Assembly: GCA_012064415.1 (NCBI GenBank) | Contig: SSNU01000209.1 | Span: forward strand, 62,001-126,000 | Direction: 5' to 3' | Origin: Gyrodactylus bullatarudis | Lineage: Eukaryota > Platyhelminthes > Monogenea > Gyrodactylidea > Gyrodactylidae | Length of the DNA: 64,000 nt | In this document: piece by piece, positions 47,311-60,200 of the stretch | Position numbering within the stretch: position 1 is the stretch's first letter | How the letters are laid out: the number at the start of each line of letters is the position of its first letter | The notes under the pieces: model-generated | Database searches by the model: none | What the model was told of the DNA's origin: nothing | Seen by the model: the letters and a program-made list of their open reading frames with translations, nothing else | Made by a program: the position numbers and the translations under genes

Positions 47311-49199
47311 ATAAAATTTTTATGAATAAAATTTTATTAATTAAAAGAAAAACTTTCTACTCATTTTTCTCTAATTTAACCCTGGAATAATAGATTCTAT
47401 TGAATAGAACAGAAGAATTTACAAGAACTTTTCGAGTGTGAAAGAGATTTCTTCAAGGTATATCTTTAAAAAAATTTATTTATCTTCTAGTTTTCTTTAG
47501 AATAGATTTTCATTTGGGTGTATATACTGTATATGATAAAAACAACATAAAATTAAATTAAAAACTAAAACTCAACTCGTCCCAATCCCTAAGCCTTAGG
47601 GCCTAAGCAGCAAACCTTTGAACCAACGGGGAAGGGGAGAAAAATATGCAATGTAGCTCTATTTAAATGTAGTCCAGGATTGAGTCTGAAGAGACCCGGC
47701 AAAATAAAATGTGGACAATTTCAAATTTCGATTTGACGCCAAATTTTCATTTTTTGAACCATTTATTGCTACTCAAAGTTCAAAAAAATTGCCCCAACAC
47801 AATGTTCATTTTTTTCAATTCCAGACCACATTCTCGGTTAAATCTTCAAACTTGTATTATCCATCCTCACAATGTTACCTGATGGTTTATCTTTTCATAA
47901 TAAGATCCTCATGATAAATAGCAATAAGCAGAATATTAGTTCCGAATTGCTTGAACAAAGAAAAAAAACAATCACGTAAATTGAAGATCTAGATTAGTAA
48001 GTTAAGAGTTATTCTCAAAAGTATCCCTAAATCTTCAAATTCCATTTTAGTTTTTTATTGAATTTTATACTTTGAAATTTATCGGGCCAACAAAAAGAAA
48101 ATTTTTAAGAGAATGATTTAATTTAGAAGATACATTTCAAAAAGTTGAGGCTATATTTGGAATTATACCTTTTTGATCTACTAAAATATATATTTTGGTC
48201 TTATTTTCCTCTTTTTCATTATGACTTACTATTCAAATTTAATCCATTACCAAATTATCGATTGGCTTCACAATGTCAAAAACAAGGAAGAAGTGCAGCC
48301 TCCAAACCACTTATCATGAAAAATGACGTTTGATCCCTCTCACACCTTGAAATCACCAAAAATTTTGAACTTAAAGTAAAAAAATGGAAAAAATCGCGCC
48401 AATTTGATATTTATATTACAGAAGAATTTTTTTTATTGGAACATATTATTTTTATTGGAACACGAGTAATTACTAATACTCCCCCCTAATTAAGTATTAT
48501 TTATCTCGACCAATCAAAATGCAGCAAGTGATTTCTATACATTTAGATAGGAAAATAAGTTAGTTTTTGTGAAAATGGGAAAATTCACTGTTTTCAGGGG
48601 AAAATGAGTGCCAAATCCATCTTCAGCACATTTTAAAACCCCTGATCTTCATTAGAGAGGAAAAGACAACAAATTGGTGAGTATATACGAGAAAATGTAT
48701 TTGGTAAAATTATGTCAATTACAAAAAGTGAGATAGTTTTTGAAGGAAGAAAGGACAGGATAAACTCTTTGAAACTTAGATTGGACACATATAGATATAC
48801 GATTTGAGCATAAAACTAAAAGCGAATCCCATAAGAATCAACAGAAATACTCACTGAAACTCCGTCATTGAAACTTGATCAACCGTTGAGCTGCATAGTT
48901 ATAAAGTCGACAATCAAAGACATCGGTGCTCATTCCTGAAAATCTTCCTTCTTTTGAGACTAAATTAATCCTCATTTGTTGGCTCAAATGGTGGTAATTG
49001 ATAAACTGGTTGGACTTATTTTTTTTCATAATATCGACAAATAATATATATTCAAACAAAAAGGAAAGATTCTTTGAGCTTTGTTTTAAATCGCATTTTC
49101 TTAGTAAAGTTATTTATCAAAAGTAGGAAATTTTTGGATTCAACCTTTTTATCAAATTGTCAGCATATATGTATCTAATTCAATACAACTTTTCACAAA
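47311..49199. other. Intergenic with repeat fragments, no gene seen
   Basis: Contains the third Penelope terminal-repeat fragment and AT-rich DNA. 48310-48420 (ttgatccctctcacaccttgaaatcacc) resembles 62540-62570 and belongs to the same dispersed family as the inverted repeat. Short minus-strand frames at 48865-49059 match nothing known. Confidence 0.5.
47620..47716 (+). repeat. Penelope terminal-repeat fragment (copy 3) with decayed hammerhead
   Basis: aaccaacggggaaggggag, gcaatgtagctc, gattgagtctgaagagaccc and ggcaaaataaaatg line up with copies 1 and 2. The GAAA core of the ribozyme is mutated to AAAA and stem III is lost, so this copy should not cleave. Confidence 0.65.
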
Positions 49200-50446
49200 A
49201 CAGTACTAAACTAAGTCTGAGGCTTTTATTCTTGTTTTGTACTGAAGGCCGGGTGTCTAAGCTTGAGTCCTGTCTCAATTCAGCGGTCGGATCTTCACAA
49301 TCAAAATATTCAAATTCAGAGTCAGACATGGTATAATCAAATCAAATCATATATTCTATATTTTGCGGCCGCAGCCTCATACAAACAAACAAGAATACCA
49401 CATAGATAGTTTGTTTAAAATAAATGTTCATAGTCAAGTTTAATCATCAAAATTTGATGATCAAATCATCACCTCCTCAACTTCAAAATCGTCAAGATGG
49501 GCAGGAGCGCGTCGATTTTTTCTTTGGGGGCGAGTAATGGGTGCCGTTGGAAGTTCCTCAGGGATCTCGGAGTCGTCAGACATTAATTGTTCGTCCAAAA
49601 TCTGATGTTGGCCGGTTTCTGGGGGCTGCTCGTCGCTACTGCTGGGAAACACATCGGAAACATGGACCAGTCGTCCAGCATAACATTTGACCCAGCCAAA
49701 TCATCTACAAAGCCATCCCTCTTACTCTTATTCTCCTTAGCGATGAGGGCGCCACGTGGAAGGAAGGTACCTGTTTGAGCAGTAGCATCAATAATTGAGG
49801 GCGTTCGAGGTAGGGTCAGAAATACAAGACTATTAGGAATGCACCCCCTGGAGTTGGGAGAGTTGTTGTGCTCTGAGACGTAGACATCTACAAGTTTAGC
49901 GACATTTCCGTTCTTTGCCATGAAATTCTTGAAATCACCAACAAATACCTCCGCTAGACCGTTCGACTGATGGTGACCCGGTGGGGTGAGACGATGCTGC
50001 ACTCTCATTTGTTCCAGGAACAACTTAAATTCAGAGCTGGTAAAATTGCGACCGTTGTCAGAAACAAGTAAAGTTGGGGGGCCCATATATTTAAATGTTG
50101 TCTGAAGACATCTTATGGCCGCTGCAGGAGTCAGGTCCTTGAGCTTCTGTACGTCGACCCAGTTTGAGCATGCATCAACGTAAACCAAATAGTGATGTGA
50201 ATCAATAGTAGCGGCATCAATATGGACTCTCTCAAACGTTTCAACCGCCTCCGACCAGGACTTCAAATAAGACGCTCCCCTTGACCTGGCATGGAGCTGG
50301 CACACCTGACAACGATTAACAAAGACTCCAATATCCTGATTTATTTTGGGCCACCAAAAATACAGTCTCATTTTCTGCTTCATACGGACCTGTCCGAGGT
50401 GCGTCTTATCACCATGAATAAGTGTCATTGCATGGTTTCTCAGTTT
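49200..50446 (-). mobile_element. Ty3/Gypsy-type element, 3' fragment (integrase and tail)
   Basis: From about 50446 to 49461 the minus strand encodes an integrase like that of the adjoining plus-strand element: an HHCC finger (THLGQVRMK ... CQVCQLHA), the DDE core (HIDAATID, VSDNGRNFTS, GLAEVFVGD) and a proline/acid tail ending VEEVMI. A frameshift near 49650, between SNVMLDD and HVSDVFPSSSDE, breaks the frame, so it is not functional. Downstream sequence to about 49200 resembles the 3' end of the other copy (tgtctgactctgaa, gtacaaaacaagaataaa), probably LTR. Base composition is clearly more GC-rich than the host genes. Confidence 0.85.
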
Positions 50447-53400
50447 CGGGGGGTAGAAAGATACACGGATGGCAAGTCAGATGTGGTCAATATGATTGAG
50501 CTGTTCGAGTGGAAAAGAAACGTGGGTGAAGATATAGAAGATTTTGCGGAGAGAGTATCGGACCGCATTAAGAAGGCCAGCTGGCCACAAGAAGTGCGAG
50601 ATAATCTAGCATGCTGCTTTGTCATTAATGGGATAAAAGACATGAAGCTTAAGAATAGAATATTGGACAAAAGAAAGGACTTCGACCTCGGCAAACTTAT
50701 AAAACTGGTCAAGAGCTACGAAGCATCACAAGGCAGAGAGGCTGTCCCGAAAGTCATGGCTATCAGCAACAACTGTTTCAGGTGTTTGGGAAATCATGCT
50801 CCAGACAGCTGCTATTTTAAGGACAAAGAGTGCAGGTATTGCAAGGAGATTGGCCACATCGTCAAGGCATGTCCGAAGAAAGCGGCCAAAGTGAATCTTG
50901 TAAATAAGGTTAATAAAAATGTTGAATCCTGCTTGTCGTGTTATTCTGATTCTAACAGCACAGGTTTTATAAGGGTTGCAACCAGTGTCAATGGGCAAAA
51001 GTTAGATATGCTTGTGGACACTGGTGCATCCTGTACAATACTACCCTATGATTTCGCCAGAGCATCACAACTTGATCTGAGACCCTCTGCCAGGAAGTTG
51101 ATTACATATGGTGCTGACCGGATCCTGAGCACTGATGAGACCGGAGTAAAAATAGAAACTTGTGGCAAAGGCATTGACCTCAACTGTCTGGTATCAAAGG
51201 AAGACGGGAGAGCTATTCTTGGACTGGATGCCCTGAAGAAGTTAGGCTTTAAGTTGGAGATAAATGGCGTAGTGGTTACTGATGAACATGTCAACGCAAT
51301 CACCTTCTCGAAGGGATCTATCAAAACGGACCTAAAATTCAAGAAAGACTTTCATGAGCATCTAAGAGTTTATGCAGCGAGACCACTTCCGTTTGCGATG
51401 AAGCCGTTAGTGATTAAAGAGCTGGACCGATTAGAGGCCAATGGTATCATCAGCAAGACGAGCAACCCCGTTTGCGCAGCCCCCATGGTGATAGTTCCGA
51501 GGAAGGAAGGGGCCGAGAATCCTTTAAGACTGACAACTGATTATAGTCTCACGCTGAATAAGCTTATTGACCTGAATGCTTATAGTACACCAAGGTTTGA
51601 GGACATAGCCCATGAGTTCAGAGATGTTCAGTACTACAGTGTTATTGATCTTAAGGAAGCATACCTTCAGGTCGAGCTAGATGAAAGCTGCAAACAGTAC
51701 ACAACGATGTCAACCTGTAAGGGATATTATTACTTCAATTATTTGCAGTTTGGTCTGGCCGCTGCCCCGCAAATCTTCCAAGAGATCATGGACACGCTGC
51801 TGGAAGGATTACCCAGAGTAATAGCATATCAGGATGATATTCTAATTGGAGGGCTGGACATGGATGATCATGATCAAAAGTTCGAGGAAGTCAAGTCACG
51901 GCTGGCCATTCACAACTTTGAGATAAACATGAGCAAACTCCAGTATCGTTGTAAGAAAGTCAAATATCTTGGATTTGTGTTGTCTGATGGAAAGGTATTA
52001 CCGGATCCTGAGAGATTGGAGAACTTCCTGCGCATTTCGCCACCGTGTAACAAGAAAGAACTCCATAGTGTACTGGCCACACTGAGGTACTACAGCCGGT
52101 TTGTTCCAGATTTCGCCATCAAGGCAGCAGGACTTTACGACAAACAGAAGGATGATAAGTTCATCTGGAATGAGGAAGACTCCGGTACACTCAAGGACCT
52201 TATAACTTCAATGGCAGCTCGATTTATTGTGGGATATGATCTGGAGAAGCCGGTGTTCTTAGCTACAGACGCATCAGACAAAGGAATCGCGTACCTAGTA
52301 GCTCATGACCGTGAATGCCTGCAGATAGTCGATGCCGGCAGCAGATTGTTGAGGGGATCGGAGCGGAATTATTCAGTCATTGAAAAGGAAGCCCTGGCGG
52401 TGGTAGAAGGTGTCAAATATTTCAACAGGTACCTGGCTGGTAAGAAGTTCTCGGTTCTGACGGATCATCGATCACTCACATTTATTTTGTCCAACTTGGA
52501 CTCTTCTGGTACGAGATCCTACAGGTTGCAAAGATGGGCGTTCATCCTGAGCAATTATGACTTTGAAGTTACGCATGTTAAGGGTGTAACTGTACGTTGG
52601 CCAGACCTTCTATCAAGATTGACGCAATCAGAGGCAGAACCGCTGGCGGAAGAGCTCCCACCCGTGAATGAAGAGGTTTGCCTTGTGAATGACTTTTTAG
52701 AGGATCCCACTTTATTGGATCGAATTGCTGCCTGCGGGGATGAGGAGTACGCCAAACTGAGGAAATATATATCCCAAGGCTGGCCTGTGAGAACCCCTAA
52801 GAAGTTGTTGCCATATAGTTCATGCCAATACGAGTTGACTCTCAAGGACGGTGTGGTGTTTCGGCAGAACCAGGCAGTTGTCCCACACTCACTCCGCCAG
52901 CATGCCTTGACTTTGGTCCATGGACAACAGACACATTTGGGACATGTCAAAATGAAACTCAAGATGAGGCTGTATTTTTGGTGGCCTAAGATCAATCAGG
53001 ACATAAGTGTGTTCATAACCAAGTGTCGGGTATGTCAGCTAAATGCCAGAAGAAGGGGAGCTTCCTACCTCAAGTCATGGTCAGATACCGAAGAGCCGTT
53101 CGACAGAGTGCATGTAGATGTGGCGACGATTGATGGACAACATTATCTTGTGTATGTGGATGCCCATTCAAACTGGGTAGATGTGCAAAAGTTGAAGGGA
53201 CTTACTCCGACGGCGGCAATCCACTGCCTCAAGACCATATTCAAATATATGGGCCCTCCAGGTTTGTTAGTATCAGACAATGGTACCAACTTCACGTCAA
53301 GAGAATTCGCAGATTTCCTGAAAGATAGAAGAGTGTCGCATCGACTGACCCCACCTGGGCACCATGAATCTAATGGGCTGGCAGAAGTCTTCGTGGGAGA

Positions 53401-53881
53401 TCTGAAGGCATTTATGGCCAAGAACAATGGCGATGCTAGGCTTTTGGATGTATACGTATCTGAGCATAATTCCTCCCCAAATTCGAGAGGAGCCATTCCC
53501 AACACGCTCATCTTCCTGACACTTCCCAGGTCAAAGTCAGAGTTTGATTTAACGGTGCGAAAAGGGTCAGCTTGTCCGGTGGACGCATTCGTGGCTAAGG
53601 AAAATAAAGGCAAAACTGAGGGCCAAGCTAATGAGTGCGCAGGCTCAAATGTCATAGCAGATGAGTTAGGACGGCTGGTACATGTGTCTGACGTCTTCCC
53701 GAGGAATCAATCAGAAGTCAGTGAGGACCCGACTGAGGTCCTAATGTCCAACGATGATAGTCAAGAGCCAGAGGTAACCAATGCATTGGACCCACTCGAT
53801 CCCACTCCGGCATCAAGGCCTGTGAGGCATCGCAAAGTCAAACATTGCAATTGTTGTGGAGAGAGTGATGTTTTGGAATGA
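50447..53881 (+). mobile_element. Ty3/Gypsy-type element, gag-pol lacking its 5' end
   Basis: One frame runs from inside gag to the stop at 53879-53881. In order: the end of the gag capsid domain; two zinc knuckles (CFRCLGNHAPDSC and CRYCKEIGHIVKAC); aspartic protease (LVDTGAS); reverse transcriptase (YQDDIL catalytic motif); RNase H (ATDASDKG, TDHRSL); and integrase with HHCC finger and DDE residues (VDVATID, VSDNGTNF, GLAEV). The order PR-RT-RH-IN places it in Ty3/Gypsy. The 5' LTR, primer site and gag start are missing where it abuts the inverted copy, so it cannot be autonomous as it stands. The upstream open frame 50291-50446 is antisense integrase and only continuous by chance. Confidence 0.92.
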
Positions 53882-54140
53882 TCATCTAACTAACTTTAAT
53901 TTTAAAATGTTATCAGAATTTAATGTAAAAAAAGCTATTAATTGTATTTGATGATTATTTGTTCAAAATGGACGCGATGAACGACAGTTTCGAACGGGCA
54001 CGTTTTAAACTACTTTATGTACTCTGACCATTTCTTCTCGTGTTCTGAATCTGAATCCGTATCTGAATCTGAATCTGAGTCTGTTGTTGTACCTCAGTCG
54101 AATGCGGTACAAAACAGAAGATAATCAATAAATAAGCATT
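53882..54140 (+). repeat. Probable 3' UTR/LTR of the Gypsy element
   Basis: Follows the pol stop. Contains a run of tctgaa hexamers near 54040-54085, then gcggtacaaaacagaag and aataaataa, a likely polyadenylation signal. Similar sequence flanks the minus-strand copy at 49205-49330. LTR ends could not be set because no second LTR is present. Confidence 0.5.
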
Positions 54141-54765
54141 CTTTCCTATGAAACCATATGTTTTCAAGTATGTTCTGATATACGAAATCTCGATGGAAGT
54201 TGACGATTTTTTAACACGCGCGACGATGTTTTCAATGAATTTTACTACGAGAAATGAAAGAATTGAAATTTCAAATAAAACTCAACTAAGTCTCATAGAA
54301 CATGCATTTAGAACTATAAACAAATTGATAATTTTTAAGATATGATTTTTAAGATAATGTGATACCTTTTTCAAATACCGCTTTTTCAAATTTTCCCCAG
54401 TGAAATTAGTCGGAATCATTCTTTTCTTAGCTTTCTGATAATCGAGAAATACTTGCTATAAAAACATGATTTCTTAATTCTTATTGGCAGATTTTTCTAT
54501 ACTATTCTTTTCATTGAGTTTCTGCTGAAAATACGGAGCTCGTGAAATTGTTCAATCCTATAGACAAATTTAGAGCTCGATTATTTTGCTCTATTCAGGA
54601 ATTTATCAACAACTATGCTGTTATAATTATAGATTGTTTGAATCAATCAAATTTTCGCTAATCTCTTGAAGAAGAGTGGCATTCTAAAATGCATAATTTT
54701 GTTAAAAATCTCGATTGAATGATACCAGATTTTACTGTAGTTGATATCTTCTATAATCTCTCTAG
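54141..54765. other. Intergenic, contains a dispersed repeat
   Basis: 54165-54275 (gttctgatatacgaaatctcgat...gaattttactacgaga) is similar to 59893-60000, which lies in an intron of the second phosphagen-kinase-like gene. No upstream exon of the fragment that follows was found here. Confidence 0.5.
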
Positions 54766-55250
54766 ACACTAGAGCATCTCCAACAGACGATAGACTTTGC
54801 CACAAATCCTATCTTGGGATATCTTTCCTTTCATCCAGCGTGGATTGGCCATGGAACAGTATGGGAAATTGCTGTTCGCTTGAATGAATTGCCGCACTTT
54901 CCAAATTTCAAAGTGAGACTTTGATTGCATCTGAACTGATGAGTTCTCAATTCTGTTATTTTTATAATTTTATTTGAGTCATCTTTCAGGGTATTTATCA
55001 GGCACAAAATGTGGAAATTGTATCTTGCCATGCTATCAACTATTTTGAGAATGTTCCGAATCGTTATGGAGCCTATCTGATAAGATCTCGCCAAATGTTG
55101 GGGATAAGTTTCCAGAATTTGTTGTACTTCCTCTTAAAAGTTACCAGGAAATTTCTCAATTTAGACAATGACATTTCAAAGTATAATAATCGTAAGCATC
55201 TAAATTTATTCAGCATTCTCTTTCGAGGAAAAAAGACTGTATTCCATTAG
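54766..55250 (+). pseudogene. Phosphagen-kinase-like fragment (copy A), C-terminal part
   Basis: Two exons, 54766-54912 and 54990-55250 (77-nt intron), join in frame and end at TAG. They encode the C-terminal region of an arginine/creatine-kinase fold: NPILGYLSFHPAWIGHGT aligns with the family's LGFLTFCPTNLGT, so the catalytic cysteine is histidine. The following VWEIAVRLNELPHF corresponds to VRASVHIKLPKL and loses the nucleotide-binding arginine. NRYGAYLIRSRQMLG matches the GGVYDISNKxRxG region. No N-terminal exons were found upstream, where the Gypsy element lies. It may be a gene cut by that insertion or by duplication. Confidence 0.6.
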
Positions 55251-57230
55251 ATAAAATGATGGTTTTTCTTGTTCCCCTAAACAGAAAAATAACTTTACCA
55301 ATGTGATTAAAGTTCAAATTTATTTTTAGATTTATACATGATAGATAAAAATAGTCTTATTGGGGGAAGCAAAATTGATTCAAGTTGGTAAATAAAAGTT
55401 TTTATCAAATATGGCTAGAGGTTAGTACACTGTGCTCGTGTATATTCGAATTCGGGCTATAGTCTATGACGATGAGTTGTGTCTAAAATTTAGACGCTAG
55501 ATTTACTACAGAGAAACTAATTTTTAGATATAAAGCACGGTTATTACAAAAATCTCATTTTTTTCATCAAGGTCTCAATATTTTTGTAAGAAATTGGAGA
55601 CATGACACTATTTTTCCAATTTTTTGAAAAATTTTGTTTATTTCGAGGTGGGAGAATCATTATTAGACAAGTAAAAAAAATGATATGCGTGCGAAAGTCT
55701 TCTTTGAATTTTTCGATCATTTTAACTGCTTGAAAATTCATTTATTACAGTATGATCTCAGATCAATTTAAATTCACAGTTCTTTCAAAACTTGAACAGA
55801 AATAATTGCTTTCTGTTGGTGATCGAGAAAAATTCCTCTGAAAAAAACTCTTTGGAAAATTTCGAGGGTGAGATAAAAAATTAGATTTTTCCCAAATTTA
55901 TCGAGAATACAGCTGTAACTGGACATTGTTTTGAAGAATTGTCGAACAAAATGAACGAAAGTTTGATGAACTTTGTTCACATTCCTTATTAATAAGGAAA
56001 ATTGCCTTGGAATAATTCATGATCATCGATCATTAAGAAGAAATAATATTTTGGTACATTTCCAACTGAAATCATGGGCTTTAGGAAGAACTAAGGAAGA
56101 AGGGTAGAGGGAGATCTAATGGAAACTCTGTGAGAGTGTTACAGCAACCAGCAATGAGATAGTCATAAAAAATGTTAGCATGTGAATATAGCAAGTAAAA
56201 TTAAGTCTATGAGAAAGAAGACGAAGGAAAAGTTTTCAATACACCCAAATCATGGGATAGATAGAATTCCTCCAATATCAAATTACTGGGGTAGATACAA
56301 ATGCATTTCGTTTTCTTTATTTCAATTCATATTTGATAAAACACAACATAAAACAATAATAATTTCCAATACACTTCCATTCATGGTGTATTATGAACGT
56401 ATTAATCATGATCATTCCTTATAGCTACAATTAAATGATAGTTTTCACATGAAATATTACCGTTTCTAATTGAGAAACACACACGTATAACAAGATAGCT
56501 TATATCGATTGAAATTCAGTGTACATTTCAACTGGTTTAACCCTTTCAAGGGATAATATCTAAACTTTGATTAAATAAACAAGATTTTTATCTACTCAAA
56601 AAAATCCATTTTACATTAAGGATTCCCATTAGAATCTGATTCAGAAATGTTTTATCTTTTTCTTGATTTAAACACCTAATATTGACTCTGATGATTATGC
56701 ATTTTGGTAATAATCTTGTTCACTGAATCTTTTTTACCAGATTTAAATCGTCAATCAACTTTACTAGGTTTTTGAGTTCTGTTAATTTTCTAATATGAAT
56801 CATAATTTATGATCGAATCTGTCGTAATATATATATTGCGGTAGAATTACAACAGTCAAAATTATACTAAACTATAACTACAATGTAGAAATTATAGTGT
56901 TTTTAGATATTAAACCTACGAGATGACCGGGAGTTCTGGCCTAAACCCTTTTTAATTCATTCAGAAAAATCATTTTGAAAATATTAATTTTCTCATCAAC
57001 TTTTATTGTCAATAGGTTTTAGTGGTGCTGACTCGAATAATGTGATTCAAATTCAGAACAAGAACTAAATAACTGATTTTTCTCAAAGATTTTCCTACTT
57101 TTCAGTAGAATAATTACAAGAATCCTATTTTTGGAGGATCATTCTTGTAGACCAAATCTCAAAGGTGTCTAATTTCATTGATTAATAGAAGATGTATAAT
57201 TGGACTTTTTCTAATGACTATATCAAATAG
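55251..57230. other. Intergenic or 5' region of copy B, no gene seen
   Basis: AT-rich. Must contain the first exon and promoter of the second phosphagen-kinase-like gene, which I could not identify. 55600-55900 has short stretches reminiscent of the inverted-repeat family. Confidence 0.4.
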
Positions 57231-60200
57231 GCTACAACACGTGGAGAGTAGAACCTTTAACCTATCTAATTAATGAAGCCAAGAATCGTAAAAAGAACAA
57301 GGCCATGGATATCATAAGAATTTTAAATGATAAAGATACCGCCGATGACTTGGATAATATTGAGACTTCAATGCATACCAAGCTGGCCCACTGCATTCGA
57401 TGCTGGGTCTATAATGAGGATGCAGAACTGCCTTTAATTGGAGATGCCGAGTGCTATGATACCTTTCAGAGTTTCTTCTTACCAATAATTTATGCAAAGC
57501 ACAACTTGACAATTCCAACGCAGGACTTTGGCTCTAGACACCACAGCTCGATTAAGCCACATCCAATTTCCGAAGGCAATTCGCATTATGACTTGTTCTG
57601 GCCTTCTAATGGTACGATTTTTTTTGTATAAAAATTTTAGAAATTCATGATTAATCTATTACAGTAGTTTTATTTTTTAATCCAGACTTGGAATATGGTG
57701 GAAATAGTCGTTTTTCATCGAACACCACTTAGATTGAAATTATTGAAAATGCACTTTATAAAATAAAAATATCTATTGGTCTATTCCACATCCCTTGCTA
57801 ATTCCCCTATACTCTACTACACCTTTTGGAATAAACTCTGTATAAAAATAAAAATTTAACAAGAGTAAAATTGAGATTGAAAAATTAAGTTTTTACAGCT
57901 TTTATCGCAAGAACCAAAGAGAACTTGGTTATTTTAGAAGCATCGGTGTTTATTAAATTTATATTCCCTTTAAAGGCTTACTTGTAATAACCAACGTAAT
58001 CTTTTGAAGGAGTGTGAACCAAGATTACGCTTATTTAAGCTTCTATATGAACTCTTTTTTGAATTTACTGTCTTGAATTAGCTTCAAGATAATAAAAATG
58101 AATCAACCAAGAATATAAAAAGGGGTTCTGCGTTTATAAATGTTTTCAAAGGAAGTAATTTGAGACTAAACAATAACATTTGCATTACCTAATTTTTCAT
58201 CTTTTCCTCTGTTCTTTGCGTATAGCAAATAGTCTAGTTCAAATGTATCGTTATGAAATTTCCAGGAACATTGCCGGGAGGCAATTTGTAAACATGCTTT
58301 GGCCAGAAAAGTTAATATCAATAGAATACAAGATGAAGTTGATATTTAGAAAGTACGACGAGAAAGGTTACTTCTACTCCTGGACACGTGTGCCAGAAAC
58401 AGAGATCGTTAACCTGAAAAAGTTGGATGTTTGGTTTGAGAAAAAGTCTGTTTTAGTTATAATTCACAAGTTTGCTTTAATGTGAGAAAATGATCTCCTT
58501 ATAGAGAAGATCAGCCAAACATTGGCATATATAATCAATGGCCAATTGGAAGAGCGATCTGGTTCAATGCCAATCGAACAGTGTTCGTGTGGATCAATCA
58601 AAAGGACCATTTAAAGATTATCTTCATCTTGAACTCGTATGCGATTTCCAGTTTCAATTTAACTGTCAATAAGGTAAATTGGCGATAATTATTTGTTGAG
58701 TAGTGCAGGGCTTCATTAATTTCAAAAATTTGATAATTTACAAGCAGCATTTATAGCCTGAATTAACAACATCTCCACTAGTAATCACATACTAAGCATT
58801 GCCTTTTAAATTTGAGTGTTTGCAGACTTCTATGTACATAAAGTATCATTACAGAGGGAAGAAACTAATAAAACTAATTGAAGTTAAAATGAGATTTTTT
58901 TTAAATAACTCAAAAATATGTTTATTTTTCTGAGCTGATTAAATGGTAAAATTTCTGAACAAAATTCAGCCCGAAAAATTTTTGAATTTAGAAAAGGCGC
59001 GTTATTTCTATATTAGAGAAAGAAATAGAATTTGTCTAAATGAAACACTGTAATTTCTACATTGTGCTCTTTCCTGGAGATGGTGAGTTTCTCTCAACCA
59101 GTATGGCCAAATCCGAATTCCTTGTCTAGTGATGATTCAAAATGGAAGTTTTTCAAATCTTCGAAATAGATAAGAATTTCGAGCTCAAACGTTTCAAAAG
59201 AGGAAATACAAAAAAAAAATTCATCCCTGATCATCCAGAGAAAAATATTAATTTTCACAAAAAAACTTATGTCCAAAATAAAGGCCTTACATTTGTGAAA
59301 CAACTACTGGCCTCATCTTCTTATTTTCTTAAAAACGTGACCACGATGTTCTAAAAAATATTACAGATCAGAAACTTTTTGAAAAAATAGTCAATTGGCT
59401 TTAGATGTAGATAAAATGTTTGTGTAGCCAGGTTATCGGAAGGTTATGTGATTGTATCTGTTTTCTATCCTAGTTCATGGCATTTATCAGGAACAGTCTT
59501 GAATTTGAGAAGCATCCTGTTTATGGATTCATCACAATTAGTCCTGGTCTTATTGGCTGCTCTTCGAAACTCTGGGCAAAAATCAAATTCTTCCACCTCC
59601 ACAAAGAGCAAGAGAAAATTCATGAATTATCCCAGCTGGACATGACCATGAGTGTTGAATGTAAGTTCTCTCTTTGATAAATTTCTTAACAAATACAGTA
59701 TTAGTAAAAGCAGCTTAATTTTTTCCAAAGCCTCTTTTTTCTAAAGTTTCGATAGTCAAATTCTTGGTTTTTTCTTTTGTCTTTCACATGGCTTATTGAG
59801 TAGAGTGGGCCAAATTTTAAAACTATTCCCAGCCTTAATCTCATTTTGAAGATGGCCGAAAACTAAGCATTTTTTCACATAAAATCAAACATTTCTGAAT
59901 TTGTTCTGGTATACAAGATCTCGATTAAAAAGGACAATTTTTAAACAAGCGCCAAGATGAATTTTATTACGAGTAAGGCCAAAATTAAGATTTTTGAATA
60001 GTTTTTGCAACATTTTAAATAAAAGTGGGACTTTTTTTGAGTCTTTTTTCACATGTTGAAAGAAATCCCTAGGATATTAGGTAAATTTTGATGATTTTAG
60101 GGAAAATGCGATTTTTGTATATCAGAACATGAAAAAATTTGAGTTATCTAATCGCTATTTTTGCTCATTTTAATACTGGTTGGAAAAATTAATTTTGAAG

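Noticed and set aside
50291..50446. N-terminal extension of the Gypsy gag-pol frame
   Set aside because: This stretch is the antisense of the opposing element's integrase; the frame is open by chance.
59094..59354. Open frames on both strands between copy B exons
   Set aside because: Highly charged, AT-driven and opposed on both strands, without splice sites that keep the phosphagen-kinase frame; treated as intron.
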